From: Epithemia pelagica
Lineage: Eukaryota; Bacillariophyta; Bacillariophyceae; Surirellales; Surirellaceae
Length of the DNA: 64,000 bases
Assembly (NCBI GenBank): GCA_946965045.2
Contig: OX337234.1
Coordinates: 186,001-250,000, forward strand
Reading direction: 5' to 3'
Position 1 is the stretch's first letter. Each line of letters opens with the position of its first letter. The notes under the pieces are model-generated. The model was not told the DNA's origin. It worked only from the letters and a program-made list of their open reading frames with translations, and made no database searches. Shown in pieces: positions 10,401 to 18,838 of the stretch. The translations under genes and the position numbers were made by a program.

Positions 10401-13186
10401 TGACCAACGCTCTCATGAATGCCACTGGTTGCCCTGCCAACACCTGGCTTCTTTGCCTTGAGTATGTCTGTGACTTATTGAACCATACGTCATCACCCAC
10501 CCACTCCGGTCGCACTCCTCTTGAGGCTCTCTCCGGTCGCCCACCCGACATTACTCATCTCTTGTTCTTTCCTTTCTGGGATGAGGTTTACTACCGTGTC
10601 GACCCCGCTGAACCCAATTCCGGTTCATATCCATCTTCTTCTGATGAGAAACTTGGCCACTGGGTTGGTTTTGCTCACAACGTTGGTGATTCTTTTACTT
10701 GGAAAATTCTCACCCAGGATAACCAGATAATCTATCGTTCTGCCGTTCGCCGTGTTGAATCCACTACACCTAACCTACGTGTGGATCGACCTTCAGGGGA
10801 GGATTCGTCTGAGAAGGATGACAATGATAAGCAAGCTGACACTGTCTTCATTCGCAGTGATAGTGAAGACCCATCCAAACCAATGCCCACGATCGATTTT
10901 GACGACATGATAGGACGCACATTCCTATGCGACACAGAAGAAAATGGGGAGCGACACCGTGCACGTGTCATCAAACGAGTCATTGATCTTAATGAAGAAG
11001 CAACGAAACAGGAAGAACGTGTCAAGTACATTTACCGAAAGACAAATTCTGATGTTGATGAGATGATATCCTATAATCAACTCATGGAGTATATCGAACG
11101 AGATAACCAAGCTCAAACCTCTGGAGATAATCTTTTCAGGTTCAGGGATGTCATTGCCCATCAAGGCCCACTGAACACAACTGATCCAGATTACAAGGGG
11201 AGCAAATATAATTTGCTTGTTGATTGGGAAACTGGGGAGACTACCTATGAACCTTTATCACTCATCGCCAATGATGATCCGATCACTGTAGCAATTTATG
11301 GAAAGAAACATGGTTTACTCAACGAACCTGGATGGAAGCATTTGAAACGTTATGTCAAAACAAGCAAACGTCTCATTCGAGCAGCCAAACAGTCAAGGAT
11401 TAAACAAGTTCACCATTCCGTCAAGTATAAGTTTGGATTTCAAGTACCACGCAATTATGAGGAAGCTGTTGCTCTTGATAAACAACATGGCAACACAAAG
11501 TGGCAGGATGCAACAGAATTAGAATTGTCACAGATCCAGTCCTACAAGACATTCAAGGATTTTGGGAAAGCCATCTTCATTAAAGGGAAAGTATCCAATG
11601 CACCTGAAGGATATCATAAGATACGTGTGCATCTTGTCTTTGACGTAAAACATGATGGACGACATAAAGCAAGACTTGTCGCAGATGGACATCTCACAAA
11701 AGAACCTGTTGAGACAATCTATTCAGGTGTTGTTTCCATTCGCAACCTCCGCATTGCCTTATTCCTGGGTACTTTGAATGACTTGGAAATATGGGGAGCA
11801 GATATTGGAAATGCATATCTGGAAGCCTTGACAGGGGAGAAAATTTTCATTGTCGCAGGACCTGAATTCAAGGAATTAGAAGGTCACATCCTGATTATAT
11901 ACAAGGCACTTTATGGATTGAAGTCATCAGGCGCACGCTGGCATGATGTCTTATTCGATGTTTTGACAGACATGGGATTTTCACCAAGCAAAGCAGATCC
12001 GGATATCTGGATGAGGAAAGCACCTGGAGAAGACTGTTACGAATACATTGCCGTATACGTTGATGACTTAGCCATTATTTCTACTGATCCTGGGAATATC
12101 TGCAAGATCCTGAAGGAGAAATACAACTTCAAACTCAAAGGAGATGGACCTATTGATTTCCATTTGGGATGTTGTTACACCAAGGATTCTGATGGAACAT
12201 TCGTAGCAGATCCAAGACGCTACATTGGTAAGATGATGGACACTTTCGAACGAATCTTCAAGGAGAAACCCAAGAAAGCCAAAACACCTCTTATTGGTGG
12301 AGACCATCCTGAATTGGATGATTCTGAGCTCCTTGATGAAGAAGGTACTAGCCATTTCCAAACTCTGATTGGACAACTCCAATGGGTGATCACTATTGGT
12401 CGTTTCGACGTCTTCACCGCTACAATGACGCTATCACGCTTTCGTGCTGCTCCGAGGAAAGGACATCTTGATAGAGCCAAGCGTATCTATGGATACCTTG
12501 CACATCTCCCAGAAGGCGCAATCAGATTTAGGATTGGAGAGCCTGATTATTCAAGTCTTCCTACCCAAGAATTTGATTGGACTCGCACTGTCTATTCGAA
12601 TGCAAGTGAACGTATTCCTGAAGACTGCCCAACACCTCTTGGCCGCTATGTTACCACAACTCATTATGTTGATGCCAATCTCATGCATGACATAGTCACT
12701 GGTAAATCCGTCACTGCTGTTCTACATTTGTTGAACGGAACACCTATTGACTGGTACAGCAAGAGACAGAGCACGGTGGAAACTGCTACCTATGGATCCG
12801 AGTTTGTGGCTGCAAGGACAGCAATAGATCAGATTACAGAATTACGACATTCTCTCCGCTACCTTGGAGTACCTATCCGAGAGCGAAGTTACTTGTACGG
12901 AGATAACAGATCTGTTGTGCTCAATGCAACCGTTCCTCACTCCATACTATCCAAGAGACACCATCTTCTGTCATACCACCGAGTTCGTGAAGCCATCGCA
13001 GCAAAGTATGTTGCATTCTACTGGAAAGATGGAAAGACCAACCCTGCCGATATCCTTAGCAAACATTGGGATTTCGTATCTATTTGGCCCATGCTCAAGC
13101 CATTGTTGTTTTGGAAAGGAGAAGTTCAAGATCTCAACAAATCCAATGATGACAAGGCTGAAACGACGAGTTGTGGGGAGTGTTAG
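7499..13186 (+). CDS. gag-pol: Gag-pol polyprotein of Ty1/copia retrotransposon
   Basis: A single intact frame of 1895 codons. Residues 1 to about 560 are gag-like and lack a CCHC zinc knuckle. The protease motif is IDRGANGG (D578). The integrase core has D924 and E959, exactly 35 apart, with QNKAENRYQTVKR around the glutamate. The HHCC zinc finger of classical copia integrase is not visible. The RT active site YVDD is at 1520-1523. RNase H acidic residues are at about D1725, E1761 and D1802, followed by KTNPADILSKHW. The stop codon TAG at 13184-13186 lies inside the second LTR, so the LTR start (TGTTAG) supplies the last codon and the stop. No frameshift or internal stop was found, so the element is likely competent. 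Confidence 0.97.
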   Translation: MDPQSPKTPTTPKGEDNQDNVSDTDLFDHIIFTVCQFFTKERADYLMKWMKYHGFENITHVISYMQTNTEESMKELTQYKVNKQTHDLQGPTRQQIKLLAYWATYKTNEIQDELSNSDWMNLTRKEFNTWRINTDFSKGPPSQVPVSPMKSPSSVKSVSTVTAASQSQQDLTAFRKGTKRDATAYEVFKDERYYDSFWRVFKTTAKAQGLSNVLNFKYTPPHDDEYAEELFQEQQVFLYSVLVRIIQTDQGRAYVREHEHDEDARAVLQKLHSLHTESDLAKREVLRLTNYISNLRLDDTWRGTTRQFLLHFQEQLRLLDNLVTLSDRIPDHTRMTFLMQAVEKVPDLRRVKILDNVVNTKSGAKSLCYQSYFRLLLDAAYDHDQATQSSVHSRRRHVKQHESLYGQDTDADITSQDDMEYHVHNTKATSESPSSSSKVSLPRDLWFKLSEEDRKLIIEYNKMIQAPSSTTPRTVQTHALDIDPEPDPDPNQVASDDDSPGVVPEHSDDSDPVTQFINQAMTTDINHPATDLTSVLSNAKSKTSKKVTFKANMHKQAGHVPRYLFSRKSTLPGNQLIDRGANGGLAGSDMRILSKTGRHITIVGIDNHELTGLPVVTCAAKFETNDGPIVGIFNEYAYYGKGLSIHAPGQFEHFGLAVDERSVKVDGKQRITTLDGRAIPLHIKDGLAYIHSLGIPSDDDMDTLPQIIFTSPDTWDPGVLDHSYSPTPSDNDPDWKHVKTDGSMSNHPYDNYGEYTDRVVCNLNLLLDLPYDHGPDDAPFFSIYADAEGNDPTLHASVHRRYQEAYDWKKFRPFFGWQSEDVIADTFKHTTRNGSITFDHDTLKKHFKARNPVLNIPRRHEPVATDSVFSDTPAVDHGGKVAQIFVGRDTLVTDIYGIKSTKQFVNTLQDNIRFRGAMETLISDGGSSLISQKVKDILRTLLIGEYRSEPYHQHQNKAENRYQTVKRMTNALMNATGCPANTWLLCLEYVCDLLNHTSSPTHSGRTPLEALSGRPPDITHLLFFPFWDEVYYRVDPAEPNSGSYPSSSDEKLGHWVGFAHNVGDSFTWKILTQDNQIIYRSAVRRVESTTPNLRVDRPSGEDSSEKDDNDKQADTVFIRSDSEDPSKPMPTIDFDDMIGRTFLCDTEENGERHRARVIKRVIDLNEEATKQEERVKYIYRKTNSDVDEMISYNQLMEYIERDNQAQTSGDNLFRFRDVIAHQGPLNTTDPDYKGSKYNLLVDWETGETTYEPLSLIANDDPITVAIYGKKHGLLNEPGWKHLKRYVKTSKRLIRAAKQSRIKQVHHSVKYKFGFQVPRNYEEAVALDKQHGNTKWQDATELELSQIQSYKTFKDFGKAIFIKGKVSNAPEGYHKIRVHLVFDVKHDGRHKARLVADGHLTKEPVETIYSGVVSIRNLRIALFLGTLNDLEIWGADIGNAYLEALTGEKIFIVAGPEFKELEGHILIIYKALYGLKSSGARWHDVLFDVLTDMGFSPSKADPDIWMRKAPGEDCYEYIAVYVDDLAIISTDPGNICKILKEKYNFKLKGDGPIDFHLGCCYTKDSDGTFVADPRRYIGKMMDTFERIFKEKPKKAKTPLIGGDHPELDDSELLDEEGTSHFQTLIGQLQWVITIGRFDVFTATMTLSRFRAAPRKGHLDRAKRIYGYLAHLPEGAIRFRIGEPDYSSLPTQEFDWTRTVYSNASERIPEDCPTPLGRYVTTTHYVDANLMHDIVTGKSVTAVLHLLNGTPIDWYSKRQSTVETATYGSEFVAARTAIDQITELRHSLRYLGVPIRERSYLYGDNRSVVLNATVPHSILSKRHHLLSYHRVREAIAAKYVAFYWKDGKTNPADILSKHWDFVSIWPMLKPLLFWKGEVQDLNKSNDDKAETTSCGEC
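13173..13180 (+). other. Polypurine tract (gtggggag)
   Basis: A G-rich tract directly abutting the 3' LTR, in the position of the plus-strand primer. It is also coding for gag-pol. Confidence 0.7.
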
Positions 13187-13963
13187 AATTCTTACCGTCT
13201 ATGGTGGTTAGATTCTACATCTCATCGATTCCCCATGTCACATAGCCTCGTGCTATTGCATCATGCCCTCTAGCTTCGAGCTATGTTTCCTAGCTTCGCG
13301 CTATATCGACCTATATTTCTTCGCAAATCATGAAAAGTGAGAATAGATTGACGAACTCACTCTCAAGACTAAACTGGGTCGTGCGGTATTACAACGGACA
13401 TAAATTTGGCCGTTGCTCGGACATTATACTAACGCCCTAAGCGTACGCGCCCGAAATCATCGAGCGCGCCCAAGCGACATCCGAGCGCTATCGGCATCTA
13501 TCCGATCCAACGGTCTAAGTATCCCAAGCACGACACACGATCACGCGAGACCATATTTCCATTCCCACAATCTCCAAATTGTCAACAAGCTGCGCGCCAT
13601 GAAAACAACTATGCCAACCCAAAGCAAGAGCTGTTGACCCTGTATATGTTATCCGCCCACATATACATGTCATATACATCACATGAATCAACTCCAACTA
13701 TTCCAAACCTGTTGCCGCCAAGAACCTATGACACATGACCCTTGGCAGGACCGAACATTTCACGTAGACCTATCGTAGTAATCAACACACAATCTAACAA
13801 TATCACCATTTATCACATCCTCTTTTGTGTCCCGACTATCCTTCTGATAGACTTCGACTTGCTTGCTTCTCTGACCCTGAGAAGCTTGTATCGGTTGGTG
13901 ACCTACCTGATTGTCTGCTCTACCGAGCATCAATGTCCCTACGATTCAGAAAGAATTGTAACA
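13181..13963 (+). repeat. 3' LTR
   Basis: Copy of 5580-6362. The one visible difference is T instead of C at the twelfth base (gaattcTtaccg against gaattcTcaccg). Confidence 0.97.
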
Positions 13964-13968
13964 GGTCC
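13964..13968. repeat. Right target-site duplication ggtcc
   Basis: Matches 5575-5579 on the other side of the element. Confidence 0.9.
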
Positions 13969-15758
13969 GAGTGCTGGCATTTTGATTTTTTCTGTTGAAT
14001 TTTCCAGACGAATAAAAAACCGATTTCCATGGTGAGACTTTGTATTCCGGCCAACATTGTGGGCGATGGAATCCAGAGTCTTCCCATTGGCTGAGACAAT
14101 TTTGATAATACAGTGAAGCTTGTTGTAGTGTCCCATGCCTCGCTGATTTGTTCAGGGCGTCATCTTCTAGAGGCTGTAGTCCCAATCCTGGTTGGCCCAT
14201 GTCTGTGCGACGTCTTCCAGTACTCTCATATCGATACAGAATGCCAAAAATAGCATACATGTATCCAGTTTTGCGAAGAGTATGCGTCCCAACAGTACAT
14301 TGGGAAGGGTCAAAATCCGAATTCGATCCAGAAAATTGAAAGACTAAAACTTTCTGTGAAAAAAACAGTACGGTAAGCGATGTCTCACTGGCAAGTTTAT
14401 TCGCAGGTGAATAAACTTACCTTAATTTCTTTTAATAACCTGCGATACGGATATTCTTTGGTTGACCAGTTATACGGTAGGGATTTACCATCGACATGTG
14501 CCTGGAGTAATTCGGGTCGGGGGAAAAGATAGGGCCCAGGAAGTTTCGCGGCTGCAAGATAGACCAAAAGGGCGCGAACCGGGCAAAACTCTGGGTTTTC
14601 GTCATCCCGATATAAAGACAAGCACTGTTCCACTTTGTCGGCCTTGCCCAATACCCAGAGTACTATTTGGTCCACACGTTTCTCTTTCCGAAGCACAACG
14701 AAACATTCCTTCCGGAACTGGGATAGACGAAGCGAACAAACTTCTTGTGCCCTTAGGAAAAGGTGAATACCGACCAACATCATGCACCATAATTGCATAT
14801 TCATGATGTCGTTCGATCTGGAAAGTAGATGTGCCCTTACCTGACGAAGCTGTTTCGTTGTTATATGTAACGCACCACGGATGTAATGGTTCGCGCGCAA
14901 ATGGTTCTGGACCCGGTTAAACATTGAAATGCAGAGTTTGTGGTACGTTGGACAGCCACGTGGACGTAAGCGAGGATACATACATCCCCCACAGTTGAGG
15001 AACTCCCTGTCTTCCGAACAGGCCCAGTTAATTTTACCTTTTGCTTCATTTTTTTTTATGCACTTTTCACACGTGCCGATATAGGCGAGTGACATGTCTT
15101 CCAAGCAAAAGGAGTTATGTAGTGTACGAATAGCAACGCGACATTTTCGTACATTTGTTGGGTCCGACCAACCGTTTTTCTTGACAATACGCCCGTTACG
15201 CTCCACACTGTCACACGAACCGGTAACAATCTTGCCAGCACGAGTGCCGTGCACGTACACGACACAATTATTATTGAAATCAACGACGTTGGTCAAACGG
15301 TCGAATGATTTATACTGGTAGAATAACGCCAGTGTCACAGGATTCGCAGGTAGGGGATTCTTCGGACGAAGCTTGTCATTGCAGATGGTCGCAGTTCGCA
15401 TGTCATCCAACAAATACGCAAATCGACCCAATTCACGCCAATAACGCGGATACTCACGGAGTGATTTATCTTCGCCATTGGACGAACCGCGAAGTTGGAA
15501 GCGGACTGTGTATTGGAAGTCGATCTCTGGAGGAGTCATTGCCTCCTCTGCTATATAGCTTTTAATTAGACTCTCCATTTCGATTTCCTCCTCTTTCGAT
15601 AGCTTCGTAGCCACCACTTCGCCTTCCTCGCGAGGACGAAAGTGAGTTTCCACGAGTTCAACTGTTGTTGCTGCGGTTGCTTCGCTAGTCATTGTCTTTT
15701 CTAGTTTTGATAGGATGTAGAAAGGATCAAATGACTTTTTATGATTGTTACAACTCAT
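13964..15758 (-). pseudogene. Tyrosine recombinase, N-terminal and catalytic part (gene split by LTR element)
   Basis: Exon 1 is 14421-15758 (446 codons from an ATG). The intron is 14354-14420 (GTAAGT...CACAG, 67 nt). Exon 2 runs from 14353 to the LTR junction at 13964. Catalytic residues are visible in order: R336 in LFLRAQEVCSLRL (box I), H470-x-x-R473 in THTLRKTGY (box II), H519 in SARHGTL, and the nucleophile Y528 nine residues on, as in lambda Int and XerD. A Cys-rich insertion at residues about 230-270 (CEKC, CGGC) may bind zinc. After residue 576 the frame enters the LTR and stops after five foreign residues at 13946-13948. The catalytic residues are therefore still encoded, but about 226 C-terminal residues are lost. 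This family drives integration or excision of Crypton/DIRS-like or virus-like elements. Confidence 0.85.
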
Positions 15759-16032
15759 TAGAAGTGTTTGATTGTTGAAAAGGAGATCTTTTTGCCATGG
15801 ATGTGTCAGAGGTCGTCTACAAGACGATCATTGGGAAGTTCGGAATTGGTGGGGCTATAAATTCATGCCAAGGATGGCACGGTATCCGCGATTCAACGGA
15901 GATCAAATCGTGTTGGGTCACTGGTTGGTTCACTGTTGGGTCAGTGTTGGGTTATAGGTATTTTTATAGCGTCAACTGTAGTGTCTTACGCGATATTTTA
16001 CTATATATACTAAGAGAACAAAGAGGATAACG
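15759..16032. promoter_or_regulatory. Divergent intergenic region
   Basis: The 274 bp between the recombinase start on one strand and the membrane-protein paralogue on the other. It must hold the promoters of both. A TATA-like ctataaat lies near 15857 and a tactatatata run near 16000, just before the paralogue start. A short open frame on the plus strand (15797-16030) has no support. Confidence 0.35.
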
Positions 16033-17462
16033 ATGGGTTGGAGAAACCAAACAGAAGACTCGCTCGATGATAAGGTTCCGGCTATTGAGGAAACAATGAA
16101 GATGCCTGTGATGACCAGCGACAGTGCGGTCCTTGGAGATGGTGGTGATCCCACAACAAGCATTCCTTGGACCGATTCATATTTTGACAATAAGGTGGAT
16201 CCATCCGACTTGATTGCTGTCTTTGATTATGATCGGATCAGTGAGATACGATCTTTGAATCAAGAGGCCTTCTGTGCCACTTTCGCGACCTTTCCATTCA
16301 TGATCATTCTTGATACCTTGGCTATTGTACAAGGTGAGTGGGGTTCTGTTGTCTTCTTCACTGCATTGTTTTTGACGATGGGGGCTTTGCTAGGAGGAAT
16401 TTGTTCTTACGAAGCTGTGGTTGCTGAAAGACCATTATGAGTGGTGATCATCCGCACGTCGCACTTACTCGAAATGGTATTCGGATCGATACCGACAGCT
16501 CTAATTTTGGCTATGTCACGGTAAGTAAGCTCCATTTGCTCACTTATATCAGTACTGCTTGTTCCATTTATTAACTTATACTTTCTTCGTGCTGCTGTAA
16601 GATACCATATGAGAATATTGACAAGCTAGATGTTCATCAGGGTCGTGCTAAAGTTCTGATTGTATCGAAAGACCGTTCCAAGCAACAAACGCCATATCTA
16701 GTGGATACTCATGGTTTCGTCGCCATGGTTCAACACCAGATGGATTGTCATTTGAGTCAACAAAACGATTCTGCCGACAAAATAGAGGCAACAGAGATCT
16801 GTGACAAAACGTCCCTTGGTGAAGCCGATCGTATCACCTCCTCTTGGACTGATTCATATTTCGACGACAAGATCAAGCCATCCGACTTGATCACTGTCTT
16901 CGATTATGATCGAAAGAGTAAATTGCGATGTGTGAATCGAGTTTTTGGCACCATTGCCATAGTGTCTGCATTCTATTTCTTGTTGATGGGTTGGTTGGTG
17001 GCACCGAACATTGGAGACAATGCTCTTGTTAACGCGACTGTACGATTTGTTCTTCCCATGTTTCTGTTTGAAGGATGTCTTTCATGTCTCTATGTTTCTT
17101 CTCTACGGCAAGTTAATGGCGATGATCATCCTCATGTTGCTCTTACACGGAAAGGGATTCGGATAGATCACAAAAGCTCGAATTCTGGCTATCGCACGGT
17201 ATGTTTACAATTGAACTATATTGGTTGCTTCCTTCATGTTTAGTACACCTAACCCTGCTTCATGTCGGTAATCCTACCTTTTACTTTCCTTTGTCGCTGC
17301 TGGTGCTCCTGAAAGATACCATATGAGAGTATAGACAACGTCTATGTCAGCTATGATTGTGGCGTGCCAGAAACTACTGTTTGGAAAGACAAACCTTTGG
17401 AGGGGTCGTCGATGCGATTATCTGCATCCAAGAGTTCCGAAGAGTCGACGTCCTGGGAATAG
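16033..17462 (+). pseudogene. Membrane-protein family copy 2, frameshifted and cut by a foldback
   Basis: The start ATG is at 16033. The first block (IPWTDSYFDNKVDPSDLIAVFDYDR, FMIILDTLAIVQG) matches copy 1. The frame breaks between about 16396 and 16437, where an 8-nt excess relative to copy 1 leads to a TGA at 16438-16440. The family frame resumes at ATG 16437 (SGDHPHVALTR). Introns are 16521-16601 (81 nt) and 17199-17315 (117 nt), both phase 0 with GTAAGT/GTATGT and AAG. The last exon starts at 17316 but is interrupted at 17396 by a perfect foldback, which supplies a TAG at 17460-17462. The original tail sequence resumes after 17569 with no usable frame. The break in exon 1 could be hidden by an undetected splice, but the foldback truncates the C-terminus in any case. 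Confidence 0.65.
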
Positions 17463-17569
17463 CTATACAGTGCGGAGGGATAATTCCCACCGTACTGTAT
17501 AGCTATTCCCAGGACGTCGACTCTTCGGAACTCTTGGATGCAGATAATCGCATCGACGACCCCTCCAAA
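17396..17569. mobile_element. Perfect 76-bp foldback (MITE-like) inserted in an exon
   Basis: Bases 17396-17471 are the exact reverse complement of 17494-17569. The 22-nt centre continues the pairing with only two mismatches, so the whole 174 bp is nearly one palindrome. Comparison with copy 1 at 1120-1160 shows it replaces or interrupts exon sequence. Its outer bases are tttggagggg/cccctccaaa. It has no coding capacity. It is different in sequence from the foldback at 2833. Confidence 0.8.
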
Positions 17570-18838
17570 ATCACTCCCGAAGTAAATCTTCATTGCCATG
17601 GTACTACGCCAAGTGGATTCTCGACGAGAGACTTTATCTTATGAAGCGGCAGAAACAGCATAAACAACACCAAGGCTCAGCAAGATAATGGTTCTGGTGG
17701 CCACTGTGACCCTTCGAGAATACCAAAGGGCACTTGCCCATGTTGGGAGGGACATGCGTACCAGCTCTCTGGACGTCTATCCAGCATGGACTTTGGATCA
17801 AGACACGCAAGAACGCGATTACAAGCCACCAAATACGTTTCCATCCAAGTCATGACCGAATTCGACCGGTTGCCCAAGAAATAAGAATGGTGGACAAATG
17901 GATACGCACAATTGTTGCCCACTTATGTATATCCCCATTCTTCTTTGTTTGTCAAGCTTTGTATACCACCAAACTGGAGTCGGAGAAACAGCATCCACAA
18001 GTCGAACCTGTCGCGCAAAAAACGAAGGTCACCAAGATAGTGGCCATCAAGAGGGGCGACTACTCCAAAACGCACGTACCCCAGACTCCCTTCTTATGGA
18101 TCCTACACCAACGAGTTGCATGTCATTTCTATGGGCGTGAAAGCAGGCCTTGTTCCTCATCACTGGGAATATGGCCTACCTGCAGACAACCTATATCCTA
18201 CTAACAGAGAATTGTTAATGTGTACTAGGAGTATCTGTTTGGTTCCACGCAGACATTCTTTACTCGTTGCGATTCGGTACGGAGGAACGTCTCCGGGACA
18301 ATCCGTAATCCGTAGCTCTCATGTTCCCAGCTGTACCTAGGTAGGTAGGAGTAGGCAATTGAAATTACAAGTAACTAGACGAGCAAGAGGATGTGCCAAT
18401 ATTGTGTTGGTAGGTAGACAAGGTAGGTTTCGGAGGATCCGAGTCCCGTTGAGGTACGCCCGCCGGCATTTCTCCGAATTCTTGGCAACACGAACGCCGT
18501 TTGCAATTATTTGCAATTTGCAAGTCTTCTCCCGTTCAAATTTTGACAGACACGGAGTACGGCGTCGCTGTGTCTACGAGGAGTTGTTCTCGAACGACAA
18601 TTATCCGACGCCCGTCGATCGTGTCACCAATATTTGAAGCGAGACGAAATTTTGTAGTCCGCGCGCCATGCCATCAAACCCAAAAAATGGTTCGGTCACA
18701 ATTTCCAAAAAACGACACACCGAGAACACGAGAACTCAAAGTGTCTCTCCCAATTTTTCGATTGAACCGCAAGCAAAAGTATCCTACTGTGTAACGACTG
18801 CATCCACATCCTCCTTTTTGGTTCCATACAACACTACC
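17570..18838. other. Intergenic region with duplicated flank
   Basis: The first about 700 bp are the counterpart of 1160-1500 downstream of family copy 1 (shared atggttctgg, gcacttgccc, ttggttccacg strings). The last 200 bp should carry the promoter of the ScyD/ScyE-like gene. Open frames here are not conserved and were not called. Confidence 0.45.

Larger units (their letters stand above)
5580..13963 (+). mobile_element. Complete Ty1/copia LTR retrotransposon (diatom CoDi-like)
   Basis: Two 783-bp LTRs begin TG and end CA, flanked by the 5-bp duplication ggtcc. Inside are an extra 259-aa ORF, a 1895-aa gag-pol frame with protease, integrase, RT and RNase H in the copia order (integrase before RT), and a purine tract touching the second LTR. 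The LTRs differ at one base that I could see (position 12 of the LTR, c/t), so the insertion is very young. All reading frames are intact. I could not identify the tRNA primer site after the first LTR. The element lies head-on inside the tyrosine recombinase gene. Confidence 0.97.

Noticed and set aside
16409-16437. A 14-nt GT...AG segment that would restore the frame of family copy 2
   Set aside because: Far too short to be spliced; a frameshift is simpler.
17351-17644. Two overlapping frames on both strands with the same peptide
   Set aside because: They are produced by the perfect palindrome, which reads the same on both strands.
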